64,000 nucleotides of DNA. Source: Symsagittifera roscoffensis. Lineage: Eukaryota > Xenacoelomorpha > Acoela > Convolutidae. Within the stretch, counting starts at the first letter, position 1, and every line of letters begins with the position of its first letter. This document shows, piece by piece, positions 1-55,648 of this stretch. The notes beneath the pieces are model-generated. The model was not told the DNA's origin, made no database searches, and worked only from the letters and a program-made list of their open reading frames with translations. The position numbers were made by a program, and so were the translations under genes. Where the stretch lies: positions 30,494,141 through 30,558,140 of the forward strand of contig NC_087071.1 of assembly GCF_963678635.1 (NCBI RefSeq), written 5' to 3'.

Positions 1-539
1 AATTTTTAATTAATTGAAAAAAAAACAAAAAAAAAACATTTTTGTGGTAAATTTTTGGTTGGGAATTTTGAAGACAAAATTGCTCCATATTAATTCTGAG
101 GAAATTTTAAGCAAATTTTGTTCTCTTCACTTTTTGTCCAATCTTAATCCAAATTGATAAAAACGCGTTTGAAAATTCAGGTTTTGTTCGTTTTGTCCGG
201 ATAATTTGTATCTTAAATTATTGAAATTTAAAGAAAACCTGGTTTGGCAAAAACATGTATCAAACGTATAAAATAGGACATTTTTTTCACCAAATAATCA
301 TTCGTTTTGTCAGCGCAAAAAATTCGAAGTTGCAAAAACACGAAGTGCACCGAGTTTGTATACAATGACTACCAGCAAATATTTTGAAAATACGATTTAA
401 ATTAGCTCTTTGTCTTACGCGTCAGCAAAAGTTTTTCACTACTTTCGCTTCAGTAGCATTGTTTCTACAGTATCGTGTAGGTGAGCTAAAGTAATTTTTC
501 GATATAAATTAGGTCGTATCCTGGATTTACATCATCGAG
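1..539. other. AT-rich sequence, nothing recognised
   Basis: No splice-bounded exon, transposon end or repeat unit could be supported here. Confidence 0.5.
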
Positions 540-1510
540 GAGAGTCAGTTTTGAAAAAAGATTGCACATTACCTGATAAAAACTGGTTTAAAAAAATTTA
601 CATTATCTGATGAAGTCTGGTCGTTTTATACCAGATACTCATTTTGTGAAAAAATAACATGCAAATTACATGATTAAATCACCTGGGCGAAAAACATAAA
701 AATTCTTTCTGAAACCTACGAAGCAAAAATGCCGAGTTTTTTGCAAAAACTTATGTCATATCGTTGGCTTATAACATGGGTGAAAGTCAATTTTTTCAAA
801 AAAAAATGTATATTTTTTGTTTAAAAATGGTCGGTTTATACCAGATACTCATTTTGTAAAAAAAAGCAGGCAAATTCTTTGATTGAATCACTTGAGCAAA
901 AAACAAACATGAGAAAATTTTCTCTGAAACGTACAAAACAAAAATGCCGAATTTTTAGCAAAAACTTTGTTATATCCTTTGCAAAAAATGTTATATCCTT
1001 AGTTTATAACATCGGCCAAAGTCAGTTTTTTCATGTATTACCCTATTCAATGAAGAATGGTCGATTTATACCAGGATCTCATTTTGCAAAAAGAAACATG
1101 CAAATTACAAGATTGCATCACTTGGGCGAAAAACATGAGAATTTTTTCCGAAACCTACGAAGCAAAACTTCCAAAATTTCGCAAAAACTTATGTCATATC
1201 CTTAGTTTATAACATCGGCGAGAGTCAGTGTTTTTTAAAATATTTTATCTGATGAAGATTGGTCGATTTATACCAGATACTCATTTTGCAAAAAAGAGAG
1301 ACATGCAAATTACAAGGTTGCATAATTTGGGCGAAAACCATGAGAAGTTTTTGTGAAACCTAAGAAGCGAAAAGGCCTAGTCTTTCGCAATTTGTTGTGT
1401 CACAAAAACTTTTATGTCATCTTCTGGATTTATAACCCAGTGAGAGCCATTTTTTTGAAAAAAAAATACTTTACCGGATAAAAACTGGTCAATTTATTCT
1501 AGATTTTCGT
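540..1510. repeat. Diverged tandem array, units about 200-230 bp
   Basis: The landmark GGTCGxTTTATACCAGATACTC recurs at about 619, 829, 1059 and 1261, with a mutated version at 1487, giving spacings of 210, 230, 202 and 226 bp. Units also share a TTATAACATCGGCGAGAGTCA-like segment and a run resembling GCGAAAAACATGAGAA. The copies are clearly diverged, so the array is older than the 590-bp array that grows out of its last unit. Short ORFs inside it are by-products of the repeat. Confidence 0.85.
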
Positions 1511-3204
1511 TTTTGACCCCAACTTGTCAAATTTATAATGATGCACTGTAGAAGCTGCTTCTGCTTTTTTGTATATTGAAAAAATGGAAGAAATAGAACT
1601 GGGAAACTGGAATTTATCTTACTAATCAAAATATATGCAAAAGATGCTCGTTTAGAAAGAAATCATAGTTTATGCAAGGTATGAAATTACATCGTCCTAT
1701 TAATGAATGATCCTGGGCTAGTTACTTTTAGCCAGCAGGACATTTAAAAAGTACTTGATAAACAGGTAGTCAATAAGCAACAGTTACTTTTGCATCGAGA
1801 AAATTGTTTTACAATTCAATAACAGATGCAAAAAAAACTGTTATGTGTTGCATGTGATAAGCAAAAGCTTGAAACACACACATTTGAAAAAAATTTGAAC
1901 ACTTGCTTGATTTTATTTTCCGATTCATTTTGTTCGATTGTTCAAAAAAAAATTATGCAATTTTTTTTTTCAAATATTGCACTAGTGTTTCAGATATTGC
2001 ACTAGATTTTCAAATCAATTTTTATAACCCAGTGAGAGCCATTTTTTTGAAAAAAAAATACTTTACCGGATAAAAACTGGTCAATTTATTCTAGATTTTC
2101 GTTTTTGACCCCAACTTGTCAAATTTATAATGATGCACTGTAGAAGCTGCTTCTGCTTTTTTGTATATTGAAAAAATGGAAGAAATAGAACTGGGAAACT
2201 GGAATTTATCTTACTAATCAAAATATATGCAAAAGATGCTCGTTTAGAAAGAAATCATAGTTTATGCAAGGTATGAAATTACATCGTCCTATTAATGAAT
2301 GATCCTGGGCTAGTTACTTTTAGCCAGCAGGACATTTAAAAAGTACTTGATAAACAGGTAGTCAATAAGCAACAGTTACTTTTGCATCGAGAAAATTGTT
2401 TTACAATTCAATAACAGATGCAAAAAAAACTGTTGTGTTGCATGTGATAAGCAAAAGCTTGAAACACACACATTTGAAAAAAATTTGAACACTTGCTTGA
2501 TTTTATTTTCCGATTCATTTTGTTCGATTGTTCAAAAAAAAATTATGCAATTTTTTTTTCAAATATTGCACTAGTGTTTCAGATATTGCACTAGATTTTC
2601 AAATCAATTTTTATAACCCAGTGAGAGCCATTTTTTTGAAAAAAAAATACTTTACCGGATAAAAACTGGTCAATTTATTCTAGATTTTCGTTTTTGACCC
2701 CAACTTGTCAAATTTATAATGATGCACTGTAGAAGCTGCTTCTGCTTTTTTGTATATTGAAAAAATGGAAGAAATAGAACTGGGAAACTGGAATTTATCT
2801 TACTAATCAAAATATATGCAAAAGATGCTCGTTTAGAAAGAAATCATAGTTTATGCAAGGTATGAAATTACATCGTCCTATTAATGAATGATCCTGGGCT
2901 AGTTACTTTTAGCCAGCAGGACATTTAAAAAGTACTTGATAAACAGGTAGTCAATAAGCAACAGTTACTTTTGCATCGAGAAAATTGTTTTACAATTCAA
3001 TAACAGATGCAAAAAAAACTGTTATGTGTTGCATGTGATAAGCAAAAGCTTGAAACACACACATTTGAAAAAAATTTGAACACTTGCTTGATTTTATTTT
3101 CCGATTCATTTTGTTCGATTGTTCAAAAAAAAATTATGCAATTTTTTTTTCAAATATTGCACTAGTGTTTCAGATATTGCACTAGATTTTCAAATCAATT
3201 TTTA
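1431..3204. repeat. Three near-identical tandem copies of a ~590-bp unit
   Basis: Copies begin with TATAACCCAGTGAGAGCC at 1431, 2023 and 2612, so the periods are 592 and 589 bp. The third copy ends with CAATTTTTA at 3204. Visible differences are small indels (for example CTGTTATGTG versus CTGTTGTG, and poly-T length). The first about 80 bp of the unit are homologous to a unit of the preceding 200-230-bp array, so this is a younger higher-order amplification that captured one old unit plus about 500 bp of flank. Confidence 0.95.
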
Positions 3205-5429
3205 CACGAAAACATATTGCACACACGTGTTTCATGCATACTTTTTTTGCGAGAAACAATAACGTAAGGTATTCTACGCGATACTATGTCTGCTGATAAC
3301 AAAAGCATTCTTGGACTAATTTTGTATTTCAATTTCTAACCTAAGGTTTGAAATAGAATCAACCGTCGTTTTTTTGGAGGTCACAACCACAAATCTGTGT
3401 ACTAATCGCCAAATGCAAAAATACAAAATACTTGACAAATAAAATAATGATTTTTTCTAGCGGGCATATTGTTAACTATCCAGTTTTTTGTAAACAGTAA
3501 TAAGAAAACGGAAGATCACTCACAAAAAATTGATCAACTTGTAAACAAAAAAGTAAGTTAAAAAAATTCGTTTACATTTTTTTTACAGTAGTACACAAAA
3601 ATAAGCGCAACTTCAGGATTTTACTCTTTGAATGGCTAACCTTAAGGCGCATTTTGGACAAAATTTACTTTGAGTTTAACAAAAAATTTCAAATCAATCG
3701 ACAGCGCATGGTCTGAGCTACCCTTTCTGGAAGTCTCAATTGTTTTAATCTTTTTTCCGGGTATGAAAATGTCAGTTTTTGTAAACCGCACTAATTTTTT
3801 CGAACGCGTTAAGTTGTAAGAAACAGCTGAGTTTAGTGAAGTTGTCACACTGATGATTTCAACTATCTCGCTGAGACTTTCACGTCGCATGAAAAATTTT
3901 TAATCCGTTCAATCGAGAAAGAGTTCACAACGATACAAAACCTATGGCTGGCATTTTCAGACCTGGAAAAAAATGTTGAGTGCGTTAAATCAAAAACTGC
4001 GGCTTTTGAAGAGGATAGTTAAGAAAGTTCACTGTCGGTCGATGTAAAAATTGTTTTTCAATTCTAAGGAGAAAGTCTCCAAAATTCTTTTGAAGCTAAG
4101 CTTTTCAGAGAGAAAAATTTTGAATTTGCGTTTAGGTTTATCCACTAGTGTAAGTTTTTTGAACTATCTTGATGCTTACTAATTGCTTACAACGTCGAAT
4201 TTAAACTAGTCTGGATATTTTTCACCAATTCAAATAAGTTCGAACAAACCAATTCATTGCGGCCAAATATACTATTTTTTGAGTTTTTAACGGATCTCTG
4301 AATTTCGTGAAGAGTTTTCGCAACAAAATGTCACCAAAATCTTTGGGTAATTTGTTGAAATTTATTGGACGTAGTTTTGCTATACCAGACTGCAACAAAA
4401 TCTAAACTGATTTGAGTTTCTGTTCTTGTTTCCTTTTTTTAAAAACTTGATGAAGCAGTTTATCAGGCACAATCCTATCGCCCAATCAGTTTCAAGTCAA
4501 CTTAATTCTGAAATATATTTGGACATACGCATTCAATTGAGTTTGTTTAGTGCGTAAGGGTTCATAATTATGATGTTGTCAAAGTATAAAAGCTAAAGAT
4601 GAAAACATTGCCAACTAGTTTCATGCTCATGTGTGACCATTAATATCAAGGAATCATAAAAAAATTGATGCTATAAATTTGAGGGTTCTGCTTTTTTTCA
4701 CGATTCACGTGCTCGCGTGATTTTTTGGACAAGAATAGTCAAGCCATCAAAAAAAACTATTCAAACTTGATTTAAATTTGCGATCTATAAAGAAAGTTCA
4801 AGCAGAGCGTTTTCTTTGCAAAAAGAGAAAAAATCATAGCCATTATTTACGTTAGAGATTAAATCTTGAATTGAAAACTTCTCTATTCCGGTCCAAAATT
4901 CCATGTTTTCAACTGTGTGAAACATCAATAAGTTCAAGCTAATTTTTTTAAACGAGAGCAGTTGATCTAAAATAACATGCATGAAAAAGCATGTAAGCGC
5001 TTGTGATCATTTTTTTCTCGTTGAAGGGAACTTGTATTAACAAAACATAGAATTTTTCTAAATTTGAACGAAGTAACAACAAATTTTACATTGATTTGAA
5101 ATTTGCAAAAAAAATTGAAAATTCTCGGATGTTTCATTAATTTACTGCAATCGCAATCACAAACTTCAAATTTGCGGATCAGTTAAATACTCTAATTTAT
5201 TCTTTTCCCCTGCAAAAAGATCACTTTTAAGACGTACATTGTGGTCACATGCGAAAAGATGAAACAAATCACATTTTTGATAAGTCTCAATGTTTTATGC
5301 GCTTCAAACATGACAACTATATGACCATAACGTATTGATTTTTATCATTATTCAAAATTTTTATCCAAAATGTTTTAAAATTCTTTTTTTGTTGTTACTG
5401 TTGTGAATGTTTCTCTCATTTATCACACC
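3205..5429. other. Unannotated AT-rich stretch upstream of the host gene
   Basis: No exon, transposon or repeat could be supported. Short ORFs such as the minus-strand one at 3642-3890 lack splice context, homology or unusual composition. Confidence 0.4.
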
Positions 5430-5444
5430 CTTTTCCTATTTTAG
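5430..5444 (+). promoter_or_regulatory. 3' splice acceptor just upstream of the first coding exon
   Basis: A pyrimidine-rich run ending TATTTTAG lies 7 nt before the ATG at 5452. It could be the acceptor of a 5'-UTR intron or a spliced-leader trans-splice site; the sequence cannot distinguish these. Trans-splicing would fit the very short remaining leader (TACCAAA). Confidence 0.5.
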
Positions 5445-5451
5445 TACCAAA

Positions 5452-51019
<45,568 letters not shown>

Positions 51020-51654
51020 GTGAGATCATTATCTGGTATCATTATAATTTATTAAAATTTACCAGCAGGAAATAAATAATTGGATTTAAAATCAACACAG
51101 ATTTTCAAGAAAAAACAAGACAAATCCTGCCAGGATTTGGCAATAACATGGTTCGACAGAGCCGTCAAAAAACATACTCAAGGATTTTTTTGCGTCGCGC
51201 TTGATTAGGATCAATTATTTTGCTGCATTAATTTGAAATGAATTCAGAGCGGATCAGATTTCCTGCGTCATACCTGAAAAATGGGATTGCAGCCAAAATT
51301 AAAACAACTTGCGCCAAAATGACATTATTCAAACAACTAGAAGTTTGAACGAACGCCCCGGGTCGAATACTCATTTTTGGACTCAACAATTTGGACCAAA
51401 TACTTGCCACTAAAAACATAATGAATTATAATTCATTTTAATCCATTATAATGGATTCTATAATTTTCACAAAATTCATTAAAAATGGATTTTTTCCGTT
51501 TCATGTTTGTTTCGAGTCGTGCAAAATTTTGCAAGATTTTCTACGTTTATCAAATTAATTAGGCGGAAATATCGCAAAGCGAGTGTACGGCCTACTCCAT
51601 TTCTAACCTAAAATTAATCAAAGTTCAAAATGATTTCGTTAACTTCTCTCCGCT
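51020..51654. other. Start of the last visible intron
   Basis: Contains a small ATTATAAT word cluster at 51420-51475; otherwise nothing recognised. Confidence 0.4.
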
Positions 51655-51785
51655 AACTTTCGTCCCTTTGCCCCCTAACCCACCTGAACCACCATCCCAA
51701 CCCCCCTGAACCATCAGCCTTCCAACCCTACCCGAACCATCCCCTCACCTGAACCAACCCCGGCCCTGAACCTGTTTCCCTTTTA
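51655..51785. repeat. C-rich repeat of CCTGAACCAYC words
   Basis: CCTGAACC/CCCGAACC occurs six times within about 115 bp, separated by C-rich spacers. It is a strand-asymmetric, C-rich island in AT-rich surroundings. Confidence 0.8.
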
Positions 51786-51841
51786 GCTTTCGCATTGCGG
51801 CTGAGCATAAAATTAGATAAGGCTGCTAAGCTACTGAGTTA

Positions 51842-52248
51842 TGTCCGATGTGGTTAACTCATAGAGTAATTTCGGATAGGGTACACCGTCTGCTCGTCAC
51901 GCTATCTTATTTTCGGCCGGATAGATTCGTGCAACTTCTTAGTCTAATACCGATCCTAATCTTACTCTTATACTTTCTAGTCTCAGGGTGTTTAACTAGT
52001 CTCTGCTAGGCTCAATAGATCTAGGGTATACTGGTTTGTTGCGGCTGCTGAAGTTCTCTTGGAGAGACAACTAATTTCTAAGTTAAATTCAAATCTCTCT
52101 GGTGCTGAAATTACAAGTAATTTCAGCACTTACAAATAAGTGGGTTGCTAGTTAGATAGATCATGATTGGTTAATATTAAATACTTTACAGTGAGTGGTA
52201 AAATATCTAATTTATCCAATCATAAAATGTAGTTTAGATCAGGTTCCA
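51842..52248 (-). mobile_element. Probable 3' LTR of the minus-strand Ty3/gypsy element
   Basis: 407 bp with TG...CA ends (minus strand TGGAACC ... GACA), homologous to the LTR at 42668-43048. It lies downstream of the minus-strand pol-env-ORF3 block. Assignment to that element rests on position and orientation: the sequence just outside it on the minus strand (AAAACCCGGATGGG) is only a poor polypurine tract, and the other LTR is outside the window. Confidence 0.6.
52102..52129. promoter_or_regulatory. Perfect 13-bp-stem hairpin inside the LTR
   Basis: GTGCTGAAATTAC-AA-GTAATTTCAGCAC. The related LTR has GGCTGAAACTA-TAAT-TAGTTTCAGCC at 42906-42931, where stem changes are compensated on the other arm. 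Both are followed by TTACAAAT. Conservation of pairing suggests a functional RNA structure, though its role (polyadenylation, R region or other) is unknown. Confidence 0.75.
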
Positions 52249-53839
52249 CCCATCCGGGTTTTACAGAGTTTTTTAGATTTATCTTTCTGCAATTCAAAGG
52301 ATGGATGATGAACGTTGGTATTTGGCGAACATCGTATTCTTGTCCGGTTCCTCTTGTTAGAGAAGTTCCAGGACGCTGGAGTTAGTCTTCTTGTGACAAC
52401 GACTGTGTTTCCCAACGAAATCAATCTGATTTCAAAATGGTTTGCTATGACGGGTTTTTCTGTATTATGTAGAGAACTTGTTTTTTGTTCAACCTCGTCT
52501 GGGAATGGCGTGGAGATTGTGCGTGGAGGGGATGCCTTGTAACTCGGATCTGCACGTATACTTGAACATCGAGGTGGTCATTGGTCTAGTTCAATGAAGT
52601 CCTTTTCTGCGAAGTCAAGTCGACTCTAAATCCTTTGAGTTGTGATTGTGGACGGCATATCGGTTGTGGTTAGCCATTCTTGTTCGAGTGTAGTGGGGTA
52701 ATTTTGTATTTGGATGTTCGTCTTTGTTGTTGTGTGCTGATCTATATACTGCAAGGTATGATTTATATTTTATAAAATTTTTTTTAGTTCAGTTTTTTAA
52801 TTATGAATTTAGTTAGTTGTTTTCACAAAAGCATTTTCTTTTAGTTCGGTTATTTTGAAGAGTTACTCACCCTTGAGTACCTCTTATTAAAAATAGAAGT
52901 GTGGTCACAAAGCGTGGATGTAGCGCGGTGGGTTAGGCCGGCTATAGAGCATGCTCAGGACGTCCTCTCTGGTGGGTTAGGCCAGGAGTGGGAGTATGAT
53001 TTCGTGCGGTTTCTTTGAGAAGTCCTGTTATGTGATAACGTTTTATGTTGGGTTTGTGTTGGTCTTTCTTATGTTCCTTTGGTTGTGTACTTTTTTCAAA
53101 AATCAGATTGTTTTGTTATGGGTTTGTCTTTCGACTTTTTTGTGTTTTATTATTTCTTTCTTAGACTTTATAATAGTCTTCAAAAGAATAAATTATCCAG
53201 TTTTAAACTGGGTTAATCCGGTTTGGGTACCGTTGGTTTTCTTTTCTTAGTCATGCTGTTATTTTATGATTTGTGGTGTTTAGTAAGCTGCGTTGGTTAG
53301 TTTGGTTTAGTATATAATTCCTTTCCAACCGGGTTAAAGGAAAGTTTGAAACTTGTTATCGTGTGTTAGAGTTGTTGAGTGTGAAAACTTGAAACTGAAA
53401 TTCATTATTTAAACAATTCTTCGTGGGCGAGCTGTGCGAGTTTGGATAGAATTCCTGTGCGAATGAATGAAAATATCAAAAGGTTAGTACTGCATTTTCA
53501 TTTTATCAATTTATTACATAGAATTTCAATTTTACTGCTAGTTTTTTTGGGGGAAATTTAAAGTTATAAATTTTCATCATATATAAATTTACTGCTTTAT
53601 GGGGGAATAATTTATAAATTAATTTACTACATTTGGTTAAATTTTATCAGATTATCTTGTGGAAAATAATAATGAAGTTTAGAATAATTTTCACAAGTTT
53701 TTATTTTTTATTTTTCTTTTCTGTTTTTTGCAGATGATCGTGGTAAGAAGACTAAAAAACTAAAAGAAACATGAGTAAAGAATGGTTAGTATTAATTTAA
53801 ATTTATTAGTTAAGAATATTTGTAAATTATACTTACCTG
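52249..53839. other. Non-coding stretch between the LTR and the last ORF
   Basis: About 1.6 kb without readable coding on the minus strand. Unusually T- and G-rich on the + strand from about 52.5 kb, like the rest of the element, so probably part of its 3' untranslated region. Confidence 0.4.
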
Positions 53840-55648
53840 TTAATCGTCTGGGAAAAAGCCGTGGGGAAAGATGTCGCGTATTATGTCTGAATTTGTTAGT
53901 AATTTTGCTAGTATGCGAATGATGTTTTTAGTTTGGAGCAGTGGCCAAAGCAATTGAAGTGCTTTAATAGTTTTTAGTTCTTCGGTGCCTACTGCAAACT
54001 CATAAGGTGTGTTTTGAATGAGATTATATATTTTGTGATTGTATTTAGTATTGTGAATAAATTCTAATATAGGGATTTCTATAGGTTGGATAAAATCATG
54101 TGGGATAAGGAAGGGTCTGGATTCTTCGGCATTAAAGGTCTTCGTGATGGGACAAAATATATACATTTGTGTTATTGGGTCATAATTGCGGAGGATGCCG
54201 TGGAGGTTAGTATCTTTGATGCAATAGGTGAAGTTTAGAAAAAATGGTGAAGTGTACTTCGAGTTAAGAAACTGAAAACGATGGTGTGGTGCTCTTGATG
54301 GAGTATGTAGATCAAAATGATTTTGTATGAAGCGCTAGTATGTATATGTGTGAGTTTTTTTAGTGCGTAACATAATGTCGTTTGAACAGTGCAAATCGCG
54401 TTCATGTGGTGCAAGGAAGTGAAAGGTTAGTGAAAATAATTGAAATTTTTCTTTAAAACTTTCGTAAGCTTGCATATCAGTTAGTGCTTCAGAAATGATG
54501 TGATCATATTTTCTATCAAAAATATTGAGTGTGAATATATATGATGTTTTGATGAAGAGTTTTTCTGTTAGTTGTGGGTTAGCGAAGCGGTCGTCATCTA
54601 AAAATTGGTCTTGATTAGTTCGGATGATATTATGGTCGTAATATTCTATTGTAAATTCGTTAGCTCGGGGTGCAGTGAATGTTTTAAATGATTTTTACAT
54701 CCTATATAAGTAAATTGTCTATGTGTTAGTGGTGTGGTGAGTCGATACAGCATATCTTTATTCTTTTCTATATCGTTATGAGTATTAGATAATGGCAGGC
54801 AAAGGGGATTAGTAAAATGGTAATATGTTGTCCAATGAAGTGTAGGCATTAAAACATGTTCATCTACAAAACTACGTGTGTCGTTAGTGTCGTTAGGTGT
54901 GTTTAAAGTATATTGTGGGAATGAAGGTAAGGTGATTGCTAGAAAATCTTTCGTGTTGGTGTGGTGGGGATGATTAATATACTCGCAGGCTGTTCCTGGT
55001 TTGGTCGGGAATGGATGGTTTGGGAATTTTTTTTTTGAAAGTGCGATAAGCTCGGTGATTGCTATTTGATGATTTGGTGGATGTGGATGATTGTGCTAAC
55101 GATGCAGTATAGGCTGAGGAGGGTGTAGGAGTAGGTGGGTTTGAGGATTCTATTGTGGATGAAATTTGATTTATGGTGAGGGTGTTAGGGTGTATTAGCT
55201 GTTGTTGTAGGGTGATAAAATTATCGAGTTCTTGGGAGATTTGGGGAGTATCGGGAGAATTAGATGATCGGTCGGAATGAAATGGAGAATAGGTTGGGGT
55301 TACTTGTGAAGCATAAGAGGGAGTAGAAACGGACGGGAGTGGATTATTTAGTGGGATCGGTTGAAAAGGGGGCTTTGAAAAAACTGAGGAGTTGGTTTGA
55401 AAATTATTGGATGGAGATGGTTCGGAGTCTGCAAATTCGTCAGGGGTTTCTATATTAGGGTTATTAAGTTGTGAAATGGAGTATAAAACTGAAATATCTG
55501 AATTAGTATCCGAATTCATGCTTGATGTTATATTAATAGTTGGAAAATCGGGTGGCGGGAAAGCAAAAAGTGGGATTATTGTGATTGGAGTGTTGAGGTT
55601 GGTTGGATGGGAATTTGAGCGGTGTAGGGATCCAAGTTGTCGGATCAT
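53840..55648 (-). pseudogene. Extra ORF downstream of env, unknown function
   Basis: It starts with the ATG at 55648, which overlaps the env-frame stop (ATGA). Codons 1-224 (to 54974) are rich in Ser, Pro, Asn and Thr. A frame change in a run of T at about 55023-55035 leads to a second frame with normal globular composition through 54650, another frame change near 54690, and then open sequence to a stop at 53840, apart from a stop near 54335. In total about 600 codons. The C-terminal half is rich in aromatic and His residues and looks like a folded domain. I recognise no family; a duplicated gag, an accessory protein or a captured gene are all possible. Confidence 0.6.
55645..55648 (-). promoter_or_regulatory. 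ATGA stop/start overlap between env frame and 3' ORF
   Basis: On the minus strand the TGA that ends the env frame occupies 55647-55645, and the ATG of the next ORF occupies 55648-55646. Such overlaps are used for termination-reinitiation in some viral and transposon RNAs; use here is inferred. Confidence 0.6.

Noticed and set aside
1431-3204. CRISPR-like regular repeats
   Set aside because: Units are about 590 bp and contiguous, without unique spacers; the DNA is eukaryotic.
53734-53742. 9-nt microexon (TTTTTTGCAG-ATGATCGTG-GTAAGAAG) that would keep phase 1 after exon 8
   Set aside because: Lies in the probable 3' untranslated part of the minus-strand retroelement; a 9-nt match to splice consensus is expected by chance.
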